Shown: piece after piece, positions 36,537-46,635 of the stretch
Numbering within the stretch: the first letter of the stretch is position 1
How the letters are laid out: the number at the start of each line of letters is the position of its first letter
Assembly (NCBI GenBank): GCA_902809985.1
Contig: CADDXC010000001.1
Span: forward strand, 2,108,001 to 2,172,000
Origin: Clostridiaceae bacterium BL-3
Lineage (GTDB): Bacteria > Bacillota > Clostridia > Clostridiales > Clostridiaceae
Length of the DNA: 64,000 nt
Direction of reading: 5' to 3'
Translations under genes and position numbers: made by a program
The notes under the pieces: model-generated
Database searches by the model: none
What the model was told of the DNA's origin: nothing
Seen by the model: the letters and a program-made list of their open reading frames with translations, nothing else

Positions 36537-37433
36537 ATGAAAATAGGGGTTATAATGGGCGGTATATCTTCAGAAAGGGAAGTTTCATTAAACTCAGGCA
36601 AAGAGATAATAAACTATCTGGATAAAAATAAATACGAGGTAAAACCTATCGTTATAGATAAAAAAAGTGATGCTTTTGAAAAAGTAAAAGATATAGATTT
36701 TGCATTTATCGCACTTCACGGGAAATTTGGTGAAGACGGAATAATTCAATCTGTATTTGAAACCATGGATATACCATATTCAGGCTGTGGTCCTTTAACA
36801 AGCGGAATATGCATGGATAAGGATATAAGCAAAAAAATATTTAAGGCTACAGGAATTAATACTGCAAAATGGTTGTGTATCAATTCAATAGATGAAATAG
36901 ACTATAAATACTTAGATGATATGGGATATCCTGTAGTTGTAAAGCCCAATTGCGGTGGTTCAAGCGTAGCTACAAGTATAGTAACCGAAAAAAAGCATGT
37001 AGAAGATGCCGTAAAGCTAGCTCTTGATTATGACCGGGAAATTATAATCGAAAAATATATAAAAGGTGACGAGGTAACCTGTTGTATATTAAACGGTAAG
37101 GTACTTCCACTTATCTCCATAAGACCCAAGGCTAATTTTTTTGATTACACTTCCAAATATGCGGATGGCGGGTCAGAAGAAATAATAGTAGAGCTGGAAA
37201 AATCCCTTCAAAATGAAATAGAAAAAATATGCCTCAAATGCTGGAAGGTTTTGAAATGCACCGGTTATGTAAGAGTGGATATGATAGTAAAAGACAATAC
37301 ACCATATGTACTTGAATTAAATACTCTTCCGGGTATGACAAAAAATAGCCTCTTTCCTAAAAGTGCTAATGCTGTAAATATGTCTTTTACACAATTGTTA
37401 GACAAAATAATTGAGTATTCTCTTAAAAAATAA
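36537..37433 (+). CDS. ddl: D-alanine--D-alanine ligase
   Basis: This ATP-grasp ligase makes D-Ala-D-Ala for peptidoglycan. The 298-residue protein has [51 protein letters not shown] (ATP-grasp loop), [25 protein letters not shown] (Tyr-type omega loop, as in D-Ala rather than D-Lac ligases) and [19 protein letters not shown] with Mg ligands. GGAGG precedes the ATG. Confidence 0.95.
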   Translation: MKIGVIMGGISSEREVSLNSGKEIINYLDKNKYEVKPIVIDKKSDAFEKVKDIDFAFIALHGKFGEDGIIQSVFETMDIPYSGCGPLTSGICMDKDISKKIFKATGINTAKWLCINSIDEIDYKYLDDMGYPVVVKPNCGGSSVATSIVTEKKHVEDAVKLALDYDREIIIEKYIKGDEVTCCILNGKVLPLISIRPKANFFDYTSKYADGGSEEIIVELEKSLQNEIEKICLKCWKVLKCTGYVRVDMIVKDNTPYVLELNTLPGMTKNSLFPKSANAVNMSFTQLLDKIIEYSLKK

Positions 37434-37478
37434 TAACTTCTAAATCATGCGATTTTCAGGTTCAGGATATATAAGAAG

Positions 37479-37566
37479 TTCAAAGTTCAAATATCAAAGT
37501 CCAATTTTGGTAGATTTCATCTGCCGTCAAAAATTGTCATACTTGATATTTGTTCTTTGAACTTTT
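37479..37566. repeat. Imperfect long inverted repeat after ddl
   Basis: AAGTTCAAAGTTCAAATATC near 37479 pairs, with few mismatches, with GATATTTGTTCTTTGAACTT near 37547-37566. The stem of about 23 bp has a long loop. It may be a small repeat element or the bidirectional end of two convergent genes. Confidence 0.6.
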
Positions 37567-37588
37567 ACACATCGTGAATTGAATACAT

Positions 37589-38467
37589 TCATCTTTCATT
37601 AAAACATATATTGTCTATCCCATCTGCTATAAATAAATGGCTGCTAATATTTTTTGCTCTAGTAGAAGCTAGACTTGCAGCATTAATCAATTTATCTATA
37701 CAATTTAATATATCAGTTTCTTCATGGAGATTTTTTGCTTTATACTCTGCTATTCCTATAGATACCGAAACTAAAATCTTATCTGGGAAAATACTTTTTT
37801 TTATCGATGATATTAGCTGCTCTGCCAATACCTTATTTTCGCTTGAAGAATAGGATGTTAAAATAGCAAACTCATCCCCAGCATATCTGCAGAAGCAGAT
37901 ACTATCAGATACAATAATATTTTTCTTTAAAATAGAGGCCACTGATTTTAATATTTTGTCTCCTTTTATATGCCCATATTTCTTATTTATGAATCCAAAA
38001 TTATCTAAATCCATAAATATAATTGAAATATTTCTATTTTCCTGAATAAATCTGTAAGCATTGTAAAATATATAATCACTTTTATAAAATTCCGTAAGTA
38101 AATCAATATGTTTCCCCAATTCAATTTTTAAAATCATTTTTGTAATAAATCCCACAATAACATTTTTTTCTTCCACCAATATGATTTCTAAATCTTCATT
38201 CTTGTTAAATATATCCAATGTTTTCCATATATACGTACTCCCCTTTACACATATATATCTATCCGACATGACATCTGCAATTATCCTATTGGGATGGGCC
38301 CTGATCAATTCTCTTTCTGTAACTATGCCAACCAATTCATTAGATTTGTAAACTACAAAACACTCAACATCATTTTCATAAAAACAGTGCTGGATAGAAT
38401 TCGCCCCTGAGAACATATTGACTTTTAAAAAATTTTTATCTGCTATACTCAAAACATTTTGTATCAT
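37589..38467 (-). CDS. CBS-pair plus GGDEF-domain protein (probable diguanylate cyclase)
   Basis: This 292-residue protein has two CBS motifs at residues about 1-115 (VECFVVYKSNELVGIVTERELIRA; LEIILVEEKNVIVGFITKMIL) and a GGDEF domain at about 130-285. The active site reads RYAGDEFAIL, an AGDEF variant that other cyclases tolerate, and FMDLDNFGFINKKYGHIKGDKIL holds the Mg-binding Asp and substrate Asn region. It probably makes c-di-GMP with nucleotide sensing by CBS. It overlaps the gene before it by four bases, so the two work as a pair. Confidence 0.85.
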   Translation of the reverse strand: MIQNVLSIADKNFLKVNMFSGANSIQHCFYENDVECFVVYKSNELVGIVTERELIRAHPNRIIADVMSDRYICVKGSTYIWKTLDIFNKNEDLEIILVEEKNVIVGFITKMILKIELGKHIDLLTEFYKSDYIFYNAYRFIQENRNISIIFMDLDNFGFINKKYGHIKGDKILKSVASILKKNIIVSDSICFCRYAGDEFAILTSYSSSENKVLAEQLISSIKKSIFPDKILVSVSIGIAEYKAKNLHEETDILNCIDKLINAASLASTRAKNISSHLFIADGIDNICFNER

Positions 38468-38814
38468 AAATCCACGGATTTACTAATATGCAATGTTATA
38501 CTAACCTGCGCTTTTATAATCATTGTTTCGTCAGCAATTTTACCTCCTTCCTCCATAATGATAGAAATCAACTTATCTTCAGGTATTAAATTTATTAAAG
38601 ATTTTTTAAGAACAATTGCCTCCACATATTTATGTTCTATTTTAATCACTTCATATTGTTCTGGAGAAAGCATGTCTACCATTCTTCTAGCTGCCTCCGG
38701 ACCAATAGGAGACCTTTTGCCAATGATCAGAACATCCTGCATTGGAGGTACTTCAAATTCCGAAAAATACATTGATACTTCCGCTGTTTTCGTACCTTTA
38801 TCTCTATTTTTCAT
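38464..38814 (-). CDS. Conserved small protein of unknown function, coupled to the GGDEF gene
   Basis: I do not recognise this 116-residue protein. It has no membrane segment or signal peptide. It starts with charged KNRDKGTKTAEV, then VPPMQDVLIIGKRSPIGPEAARRMVDML, a helical stretch, and strands ending IIKAQVSITLHIS. The ATG at 38814 has GGAAGGGG ahead, and its stop overlaps the CBS-GGDEF start (ATGA), which suggests a joint role in signalling, perhaps as a partner or sensor of the cyclase. Confidence 0.65.
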   Translation of the reverse strand: MKNRDKGTKTAEVSMYFSEFEVPPMQDVLIIGKRSPIGPEAARRMVDMLSPEQYEVIKIEHKYVEAIVLKKSLINLIPEDKLISIIMEEGGKIADETMIIKAQVSITLHISKSVDL

Positions 38815-38931
38815 TAACACGTCCCCTTCCTGTAACTTATATATAATATTATCATATTTTGTCTAAATCTTCTATAAATTATTTTATACTTGTCAAATCT
38901 GTATATAACAAGTCATATTTTATACTTTCAT

Positions 38932-41430
38932 TTACCATTTTAATACACAGCCTGTTTTATGTTCAAACTCATTCTTTATATCCTTTAATTTTTCCTTATT
39001 GTTTTCTAAACATCCTTCTTTAATTTTCAATTCTACACTCAAATCAAAACTATTAAAAGCCGGATTCTTTCTCAATTCTATGCTTTCTCTTTTGCAAAGT
39101 ACTACCGCCATTTCTATTATTTTATTCTGATTTGCACTTTCTGAAATACTTATATCCCAACCTGTACTATCTGCTATTTTTTTAATACTTCTTTTATATT
39201 TTTTCCCTATTACAGGACTAATAAAAGACAGCTCTATATATTTTTTATTCAAGCAGGATTTCACACTTTTCTTATAGGGTTTGAATTCCTCACTGTGAAA
39301 AAACTCGTCAATGAATTGTAAAGCTTTGTTTTGTTCCATAGTATCACATTCATTATCAGCTTTTACAGCTATAATATCTGTATTCTTTGTGGCTAAATCC
39401 CCCGTTGATTTAATCAAAATATCCATTCCTGTAATATTCTTAAATTTTCTCTCTTTGCTTTCTTCTATATCGACTGGTGAATTTAAGTTTACCAGAACTT
39501 CATTTTTTTCCAGCCTATAGGATATCTTATTTATATTTTCCTTCTGAAAAAATTCTTTTATTATTTCTGAAACCGCATTTATATTCACCCTATTACTTAT
39601 TTTAACTTCCCATCCCCATTCCTCTTGAAATTCTTTCATCACATCATATATATCTCCGTTTACCACAGCTGGAAAATCAAAGCTTAAAATAATTTTTTTC
39701 TCATCATATATATAGCTGGCTTTTTTAAAATTAAATTTGCCAAAATGTTCATATATGATCTCCCTCAATTCATTTGGTTTGAGCTCTTTCTTATCTAGAA
39801 TTTTTCGTACCTTTTCCTCCTCCTGACAGCCAAACAAGAACAACCTTTTGCTGTCGCTCTCAAAATACGGAGAATCAATTATGATTTTCTGAAAATGCTC
39901 AAAAGAATTTTTCAATTTATTACGGCCTCTCCATATATAGAAGAGTTCTTCCAGCGTAAACAGCTTTTTCCCATAATTGTCATATACAAATTCCCATAGC
40001 TTTCTCACATTGCCTTCATCCAATTCTTCATAGGAATTCATGATTTTGCCTATGTATCTTTCCCGCTGTTTTCGAGGTCTGTGTACATATATTTCATAAC
40101 TTTCCCCACATTTAGGAGCATATATTTCTCCAGTCACTTCCGAAAAAAGTTCTCTTGAAAAACTCTCAACTACTTTTTGGTCCCCATGAACAATAAATAT
40201 ACTTCTTGGATTTAAAAGATGAATTAAAGACTTTATTTCAAATTTATCACTGTGAGCTGAAAGGCCTATTTTTTCAACTTTACACTTTACTTCAATGGTT
40301 TTTTCATTTATGCATAATTTTTTATCCTCTTCATCTTTCAAAAGATCCAGCAGTTTTCTCCCTGGTGATTCTTCATCCTGGTAGCCGGTTATAACTATAT
40401 ATCCCTTTTCCATAGCAGCTATTTTTTCCGCATAGTACTGGCTATAGCCCCCGGTAAGCATGCCTGAGCTTGATATTATCACACAAGGTTCTTCGCTTTC
40501 CAATATATTTTCCCTGGTTTCATTATCCTTTACTGCAATTATGTTGTCATCATAAAATGGCTCAATCCCTTTCAATATCTTTTTACCCAGAGAATTTTTA
40601 AGATACAGAGGGTTTAATTTATAAGCTCTGTTTATATCTCTTATCATTCCATCCACATAGACTTTAATATTTTTTAATACTTTTTTATTCATCGCCTTTT
40701 TTACAATGAGAATTACCTCCTGCGCCCTTCCAAGAGCAAAGGCCGGGATCAGCATTTTACCCTTTTCCCTGATGCACTCATCTATTATACCAACAAGTTT
40801 TTCTTCCTCTACCTGTCTGTTTGAATGAAGTCTGTCACCATAAGTGGATTCGAAAATCGCCACATCTGGTCTTAATTTGGGCAGTTTCAACCCTTCCACA
40901 GTTTTCTGAGAAAACAGAGAAAAATCACCTGAGTAAAAAAATGAACCTTCTGGAGTTGTAATATAGACACAGCTGGCTCCAGCTATATGCCCTGCCATAT
41001 AGAAAGTAAGAACTATATTGTCGAATACAGTAAATTTAACCATATAATTTATGGGAAATACACGATTCAGCATGCTTATGACATCCTTTTCCGCATACAG
41101 GGGAATTTCTCCTTCTCTGTGGTTCATAATTTTTAGACTGTCATAGAGCAGCACTCTCATCAAATCCTTGGTCATCCTGGTAGTATATATCCTGGCTTCT
41201 GGGTATTCCCTGCTTATAATTGGAAGGGAGCCTATATGATCCATGTGGGCATGGCTTATTACTATGGCATCTACGCCCCCCTTATCCTGAATCAACTTAA
41301 AATCAGGAAGGGCATCTTTGGAAGAACTTTGCCTTATGCCGCAGTCCAGTAATATATTTTTATTATATATTGTCAGCAGTATACAGCTTCCTCCAACTTC
41401 ACGGGCTCCTCCCAAAAATGAAATATCCAT
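38932..41430 (-). CDS. Beta-CASP metallo-beta-lactamase nuclease with repeated C-terminal extension
   Basis: This 832-residue protein begins with a metallo-beta-lactamase domain (SHAHMDHIGSLP at 59-70; His148, Asp169) and a beta-CASP insert with ISSSGMLTGG, SAHSD (391-395) and FIVHGD (412-417). That is the fold of RNA/DNA nucleases such as CPSF-73 and RNase J. Residues about 553-832 are unusual: four modules of about 60 residues, each a helix, a hydrophobic strand often with Pro, and a W/G-D-type strand (EEWGWEVKIS; NITGMDILIK; DSTGWDISIS; EHKTGCVLKW). They may bind nucleic acid. ATG 41430 has GGGAG ten bases ahead. It is a single gene. Confidence 0.85.
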   Translation of the reverse strand: MDISFLGGAREVGGSCILLTIYNKNILLDCGIRQSSSKDALPDFKLIQDKGGVDAIVISHAHMDHIGSLPIISREYPEARIYTTRMTKDLMRVLLYDSLKIMNHREGEIPLYAEKDVISMLNRVFPINYMVKFTVFDNIVLTFYMAGHIAGASCVYITTPEGSFFYSGDFSLFSQKTVEGLKLPKLRPDVAIFESTYGDRLHSNRQVEEEKLVGIIDECIREKGKMLIPAFALGRAQEVILIVKKAMNKKVLKNIKVYVDGMIRDINRAYKLNPLYLKNSLGKKILKGIEPFYDDNIIAVKDNETRENILESEEPCVIISSSGMLTGGYSQYYAEKIAAMEKGYIVITGYQDEESPGRKLLDLLKDEEDKKLCINEKTIEVKCKVEKIGLSAHSDKFEIKSLIHLLNPRSIFIVHGDQKVVESFSRELFSEVTGEIYAPKCGESYEIYVHRPRKQRERYIGKIMNSYEELDEGNVRKLWEFVYDNYGKKLFTLEELFYIWRGRNKLKNSFEHFQKIIIDSPYFESDSKRLFLFGCQEEEKVRKILDKKELKPNELREIIYEHFGKFNFKKASYIYDEKKIILSFDFPAVVNGDIYDVMKEFQEEWGWEVKISNRVNINAVSEIIKEFFQKENINKISYRLEKNEVLVNLNSPVDIEESKERKFKNITGMDILIKSTGDLATKNTDIIAVKADNECDTMEQNKALQFIDEFFHSEEFKPYKKSVKSCLNKKYIELSFISPVIGKKYKRSIKKIADSTGWDISISESANQNKIIEMAVVLCKRESIELRKNPAFNSFDLSVELKIKEGCLENNKEKLKDIKNEFEHKTGCVLKW

Positions 41431-41523
41431 ATTGTCTAATTCTCCCTTCTTATATATAAGTAGTTTATGTAAGTATACTTTACATGAAAATATCTTCTTA
41501 TACAATTATAATACACTACATTA

Positions 41524-41564
41524 AAAATAAGGTATAACTTAAAATAAAAGTTACACCTTATTTT
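41524..41564 (-). terminator. Terminator downstream of the oxalate operon
   Basis: AAATAAGGTGTAACTT pairs with AAGTTATACCTTATTT on the minus strand, followed by TTTTTAATG. It lies about 290 bases past the oxlT stop, just before the beta-CASP gene. Confidence 0.7.
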
Positions 41565-41747
41565 ACAACTATGGACTTACATCAGGCAAAGAAAGAATAA
41601 AAAACCATTTCCAATAGAATTTCCAAAATTTCCACAATATAGTTGTTGCAACAATATAAGCCCTTTCTCCTATCCTATAATTATACTTATTTAGCTTAAT
41701 AAACCAAACTTTTAGAACAGCTTACAGTATATTCTTTATATGAATTG

Positions 41748-41767
41748 GTATTTGGTATACCAAATAC
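41748..41767. promoter_or_regulatory. Candidate GntR operator downstream of oxlT
   Basis: GTATTTGGTATACCAAATAC is a perfect 20 bp palindrome centred on GGTATACC, the same core as the operators at 48819 and 48950. ATGGTATACTGT at 41789-41800 is a second partial site. No gene with a recognisable start lies just downstream on either strand. Confidence 0.6.
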
Positions 41768-41855
41768 TATTGAAATGATTTCGAGCTTATGGTATACTGT
41801 AAGTGTAGTGTAAGAGGTAGAAATGAAATGGCTTTAAAAATATTTTAGGTAAATA

Positions 41856-43148
41856 TTAATCAGTAGCTTTAGTAACTTCTTCCTTACTTACCACAGGCTG
41901 TTTTTTCACTGGTTTTGGTATGCGAGGCAAAACCAGTGACATTATACAGGCATATAAGGAAAGTATTGCAGCACATGAAAATACTACGTTCCATCCATAA
42001 GAACTAGCGAGGTATGCTCCTAGACCTCCACCTAAAATAGAGGCTATTCCTTTTCCACTATAGAGAAATCCATAGTTGGTAGCAGCATAAGTGGAACCGA
42101 ATACATCTGCGTTAGTCGGTGGAAACAACGAAAAGAGCTGTCCCCATGTAAACATTATACACATCATACAAATTACATAGAGAATACCATTACCACCTAT
42201 GACAGGTAAAATAAACAAGAATATTGCATTTAAACCGAAAGATATGAACATGGTCCTAGGACGACCTAACCTATCTGAAATCCATCCCCAAAAAACTCTT
42301 CCTATTCCATTCGCCAGGCTGTTTAACATGACTGCCAGCACAATAATTGAGGAAGCTATTCCCATTTCCTTTCCAAAAGGTTTAGTATTAGCTGTGATAA
42401 TGAGTCCACCTACACTAATAGAAAAGAACATGGACCATATAAGCCAGAAATTCGGAGTTTTCAGCATCTGTGTAGGGCTGAATCCAATTTGGGATTGATT
42501 TAACTTGGCAATTTTCTCTTTTTTACTAGGCATTTTAGAACCAACAGGATAACGCAAAATCAAAGCTACAATTATGATTACAATGCCCTGTAAAACTCCA
42601 GTGACCAGAAAAGCTTGTGCAACACCGCTGTTTTGCAATAATTTATCAATTACCGGCACAAAAGGCATTGAGCCAAGACCAAAAGCACCTGCTATTATAC
42701 CGGAAGCCATACCCCTTCGATCTGGGAACCAACGAATTGCCACGCTAACACAACCACCATAGATAATTGCTGCACCAACTCCTGCCATAGCATAGGCAAA
42801 ATACAGACCACTTACAGAATTTACTTGTCCCATCATACTCCAGCCCACTCCAATAAATAGGCCTGCAAGGATAAACATCAGTTTTGAGCCAAATCTGTCA
42901 AGCAGATATCCTCCTGCCGGCTGAACAAAGGTTTCAAACATAATAAACAGAGTAAAAGCATACTGAATGACAGCTAGAGATGACTTTAATTGTGCAACTA
43001 ATGGAGTGGTAAATAAAGTCCAGGCATACTGCAGATTGGCAATCATTATCATGGCAATGACAGCAGCTATAAGTTGAACCCAACGGTTCCCGAGGATTGA
43101 TCCATATGCATTGATATTTTTAACTCTCATCTCATCAACATTAGTCAT
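41856..43148 (-). CDS. oxlT: Oxalate:formate antiporter (OxlT-type, OFA family)
   Basis: This 430-residue MFS transporter with 12 membrane helices is close to Oxalobacter OxlT along its length: LGNRWVQLI at the start, QYAWTLF, RWFPDRRGMASG, NFWLIWSMFFSISVGGL, LFPPTNADVFGSTYAATNYGFLYSGKG. The two charged residues that bind oxalate in OxlT (Arg272 and Lys355) are present here as Arg284 (GIGRVFWGW) and Lys366 (YSGKGIAS). It should import oxalate, perhaps in exchange for formate or another monocarboxylate. AAGGAGG precedes the ATG. It follows the oxidoreductase genes, with a hairpin between. Confidence 0.9.
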   Translation of the reverse strand: MTNVDEMRVKNINAYGSILGNRWVQLIAAVIAMIMIANLQYAWTLFTTPLVAQLKSSLAVIQYAFTLFIMFETFVQPAGGYLLDRFGSKLMFILAGLFIGVGWSMMGQVNSVSGLYFAYAMAGVGAAIIYGGCVSVAIRWFPDRRGMASGIIAGAFGLGSMPFVPVIDKLLQNSGVAQAFLVTGVLQGIVIIIVALILRYPVGSKMPSKKEKIAKLNQSQIGFSPTQMLKTPNFWLIWSMFFSISVGGLIITANTKPFGKEMGIASSIIVLAVMLNSLANGIGRVFWGWISDRLGRPRTMFISFGLNAIFLFILPVIGGNGILYVICMMCIMFTWGQLFSLFPPTNADVFGSTYAATNYGFLYSGKGIASILGGGLGAYLASSYGWNVVFSCAAILSLYACIMSLVLPRIPKPVKKQPVVSKEEVTKATD

Positions 43149-43256
43149 GCATTATTCCTCCTTAAATTAATATTTAATTTTCAAAGATCTCACTCAAATT
43201 AATGAGTCAGTTGACAATATCTACCTTTTTATCACCTTACTCTCTTTCAATTAGAA

Positions 43257-43283
43257 CCCCGGAGTCAATAAATCAATCCGGGG
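43257..43283 (-). terminator. Hairpin between the oxidoreductase operon and oxlT
   Basis: CCCCGGA pairs with TCCGGGG around a 13-base loop, 144 bases past the beta-subunit stop. The U-run is weak, so it may attenuate rather than end transcription into oxlT. Confidence 0.55.
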
Positions 43284-43426
43284 ATAAGTTTTCACCTAAA
43301 GAATAACGTAAAATACTGTTAATAAGGTCCAGATGGAGAAAATTCCTTATTAGCAAATTACACCTGAATCTAAGAACCACTTGATTACAGATATTGCTAC
43401 TACTAATATATTTTAATTAAAATTTA

Positions 43427-45582
<2,156 letters not shown>

Positions 45583-45611
45583 TTTTCAATTCACCTCCTG
45601 TTAATATAAAC

Positions 45612-45905
45612 TCAATCTTTAAAATCCAGTTCGGGTACTAAAGTAATTGCTCCTACTGGACATACTTCAGCACAAATTCCACAACCTTTACAATATTTTA
45701 AATTAAAGGTAATAGGGCTATCTTTAGTCATGAGATTCACACAAGAATCAGGGCAACTAATCCAGCAAGTTTGACACTCCACACATTTTTCAGAATCTAA
45801 TATTGGCCTTCTAGTACGCCAATTACCAGTAATCATACCTTCATTTTCTTTCTGGGGAGAAGGTACAGTTCCTGCAAAGGGAATCTTTTCATACGGTACA
45901 GCCAT
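45612..45905 (-). CDS. Oxalate oxidoreductase, delta (ferredoxin-like) subunit
   Basis: This 97-residue subunit has two [4Fe-4S] motifs, CVECQTCWISCPDSC and CKGCGICAEVCPVGAI, which pass electrons from the TPP centre to external ferredoxin. The N-terminal part (AGTVPSPQKENEGMITGNWRTRRPILD) is typical of PorD-type subunits. In Moorella the gamma and delta parts of oxalate oxidoreductase are one polypeptide; here they are separate genes with 31 bases between them. Confidence 0.9.
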   Translation of the reverse strand: MAVPYEKIPFAGTVPSPQKENEGMITGNWRTRRPILDSEKCVECQTCWISCPDSCVNLMTKDSPITFNLKYCKGCGICAEVCPVGAITLVPELDFKD

Positions 45906-45936
45906 TTTACAGCACCTCCTTAATATTTTTTAACTA

Positions 45937-46590
45937 TTACACAGAAGCTTTCGGTATAGTATCTACATCTACAACAATTGATTGTTCATAAGCTTTTTTA
46001 GCAGCATCTTTATTGGCGACAATTTGAAGCAAATTATCGAATTTCACAATTTCTGTGCCTTTAACAACAGCAGCAGCCAGTACAGCACCAATACCTTTTC
46101 CTATTCCCGATGCATCTGTAGCACCTTCAGCACCTGAAAGAGTAATAATAGATTTTGAAAGGCTATTTGCATCCACTGTAACAATTTTTGAAAGGTTTTC
46201 TGTATTCTTTTTAATGAATCCAAATAGATATTCCGGAGAACGCCTTGTATTTACTACTAGCACTGCCCCCGGCTTTATTCCAGACAAAATATCCACACCT
46301 TTTACAAGAGTTTCTTCTGTAAGAACCACAATGTCAGGAGCTTCATTTTCATAAACATATCTTGACTCTATTTCCTGAGTACCAATTTTTCCATATGCCC
46401 TTACCGGAACATAAATACGGTCGGGAAGATCAACATAGTTCTCCCATGCTTGAACATATTTTCCCTCTAACGCAGCTGCTTCTGTTAAAGAAACTACTAC
46501 ATCACGAGCTTCTTTATTTTCATATACTCCTCTACCCCAAACTGTGATCTGTTTCAACCCTGGCTCATCAAATAAATTTTGACTTGACAC
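45937..46590 (-). CDS. Oxalate oxidoreductase, gamma subunit
   Basis: This 217-residue subunit has the PorG-like domain: ITVWGRGVYENKEARDVVVSLTEAA, then YVQAWENYVDLPDRIYVPVRAYGKIGTQEIESRYVYE, and PGAVLVVNTRRSPEYL. It is structural and shapes the dimer and the coenzyme/substrate channel. It is the first subunit gene after the AAA ATPase, 45 bases downstream. Confidence 0.87.
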   Translation of the reverse strand: MSSQNLFDEPGLKQITVWGRGVYENKEARDVVVSLTEAAALEGKYVQAWENYVDLPDRIYVPVRAYGKIGTQEIESRYVYENEAPDIVVLTEETLVKGVDILSGIKPGAVLVVNTRRSPEYLFGFIKKNTENLSKIVTVDANSLSKSIITLSGAEGATDASGIGKGIGAVLAAAVVKGTEIVKFDNLLQIVANKDAAKKAYEQSIVVDVDTIPKASV

Positions 46591-46635
46591 CTTGTTCCAC
46601 CTTCCTTTCTTTAATGGTTAATATTGCGAGAAATT

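Larger units (their letters stand above)
41431..41855. other. Intergenic region holding a terminator and GntR-type operators
   Basis: Between oxlT and the beta-CASP gene are a terminator (41524-41564), a perfect 20 bp palindrome around GGTATACC (41748-41767), a second partial site (41789-41800) and an 11 bp inverted repeat flanking both (CTTACAGTATA/TATACTGTAAG). A minus-strand frame near 41572-41690 could encode a short Trp/Lys-rich hydrophobic peptide (AYIVATTILWKFWKFYWKWF), but no convincing start codon was found. Confidence 0.5.
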
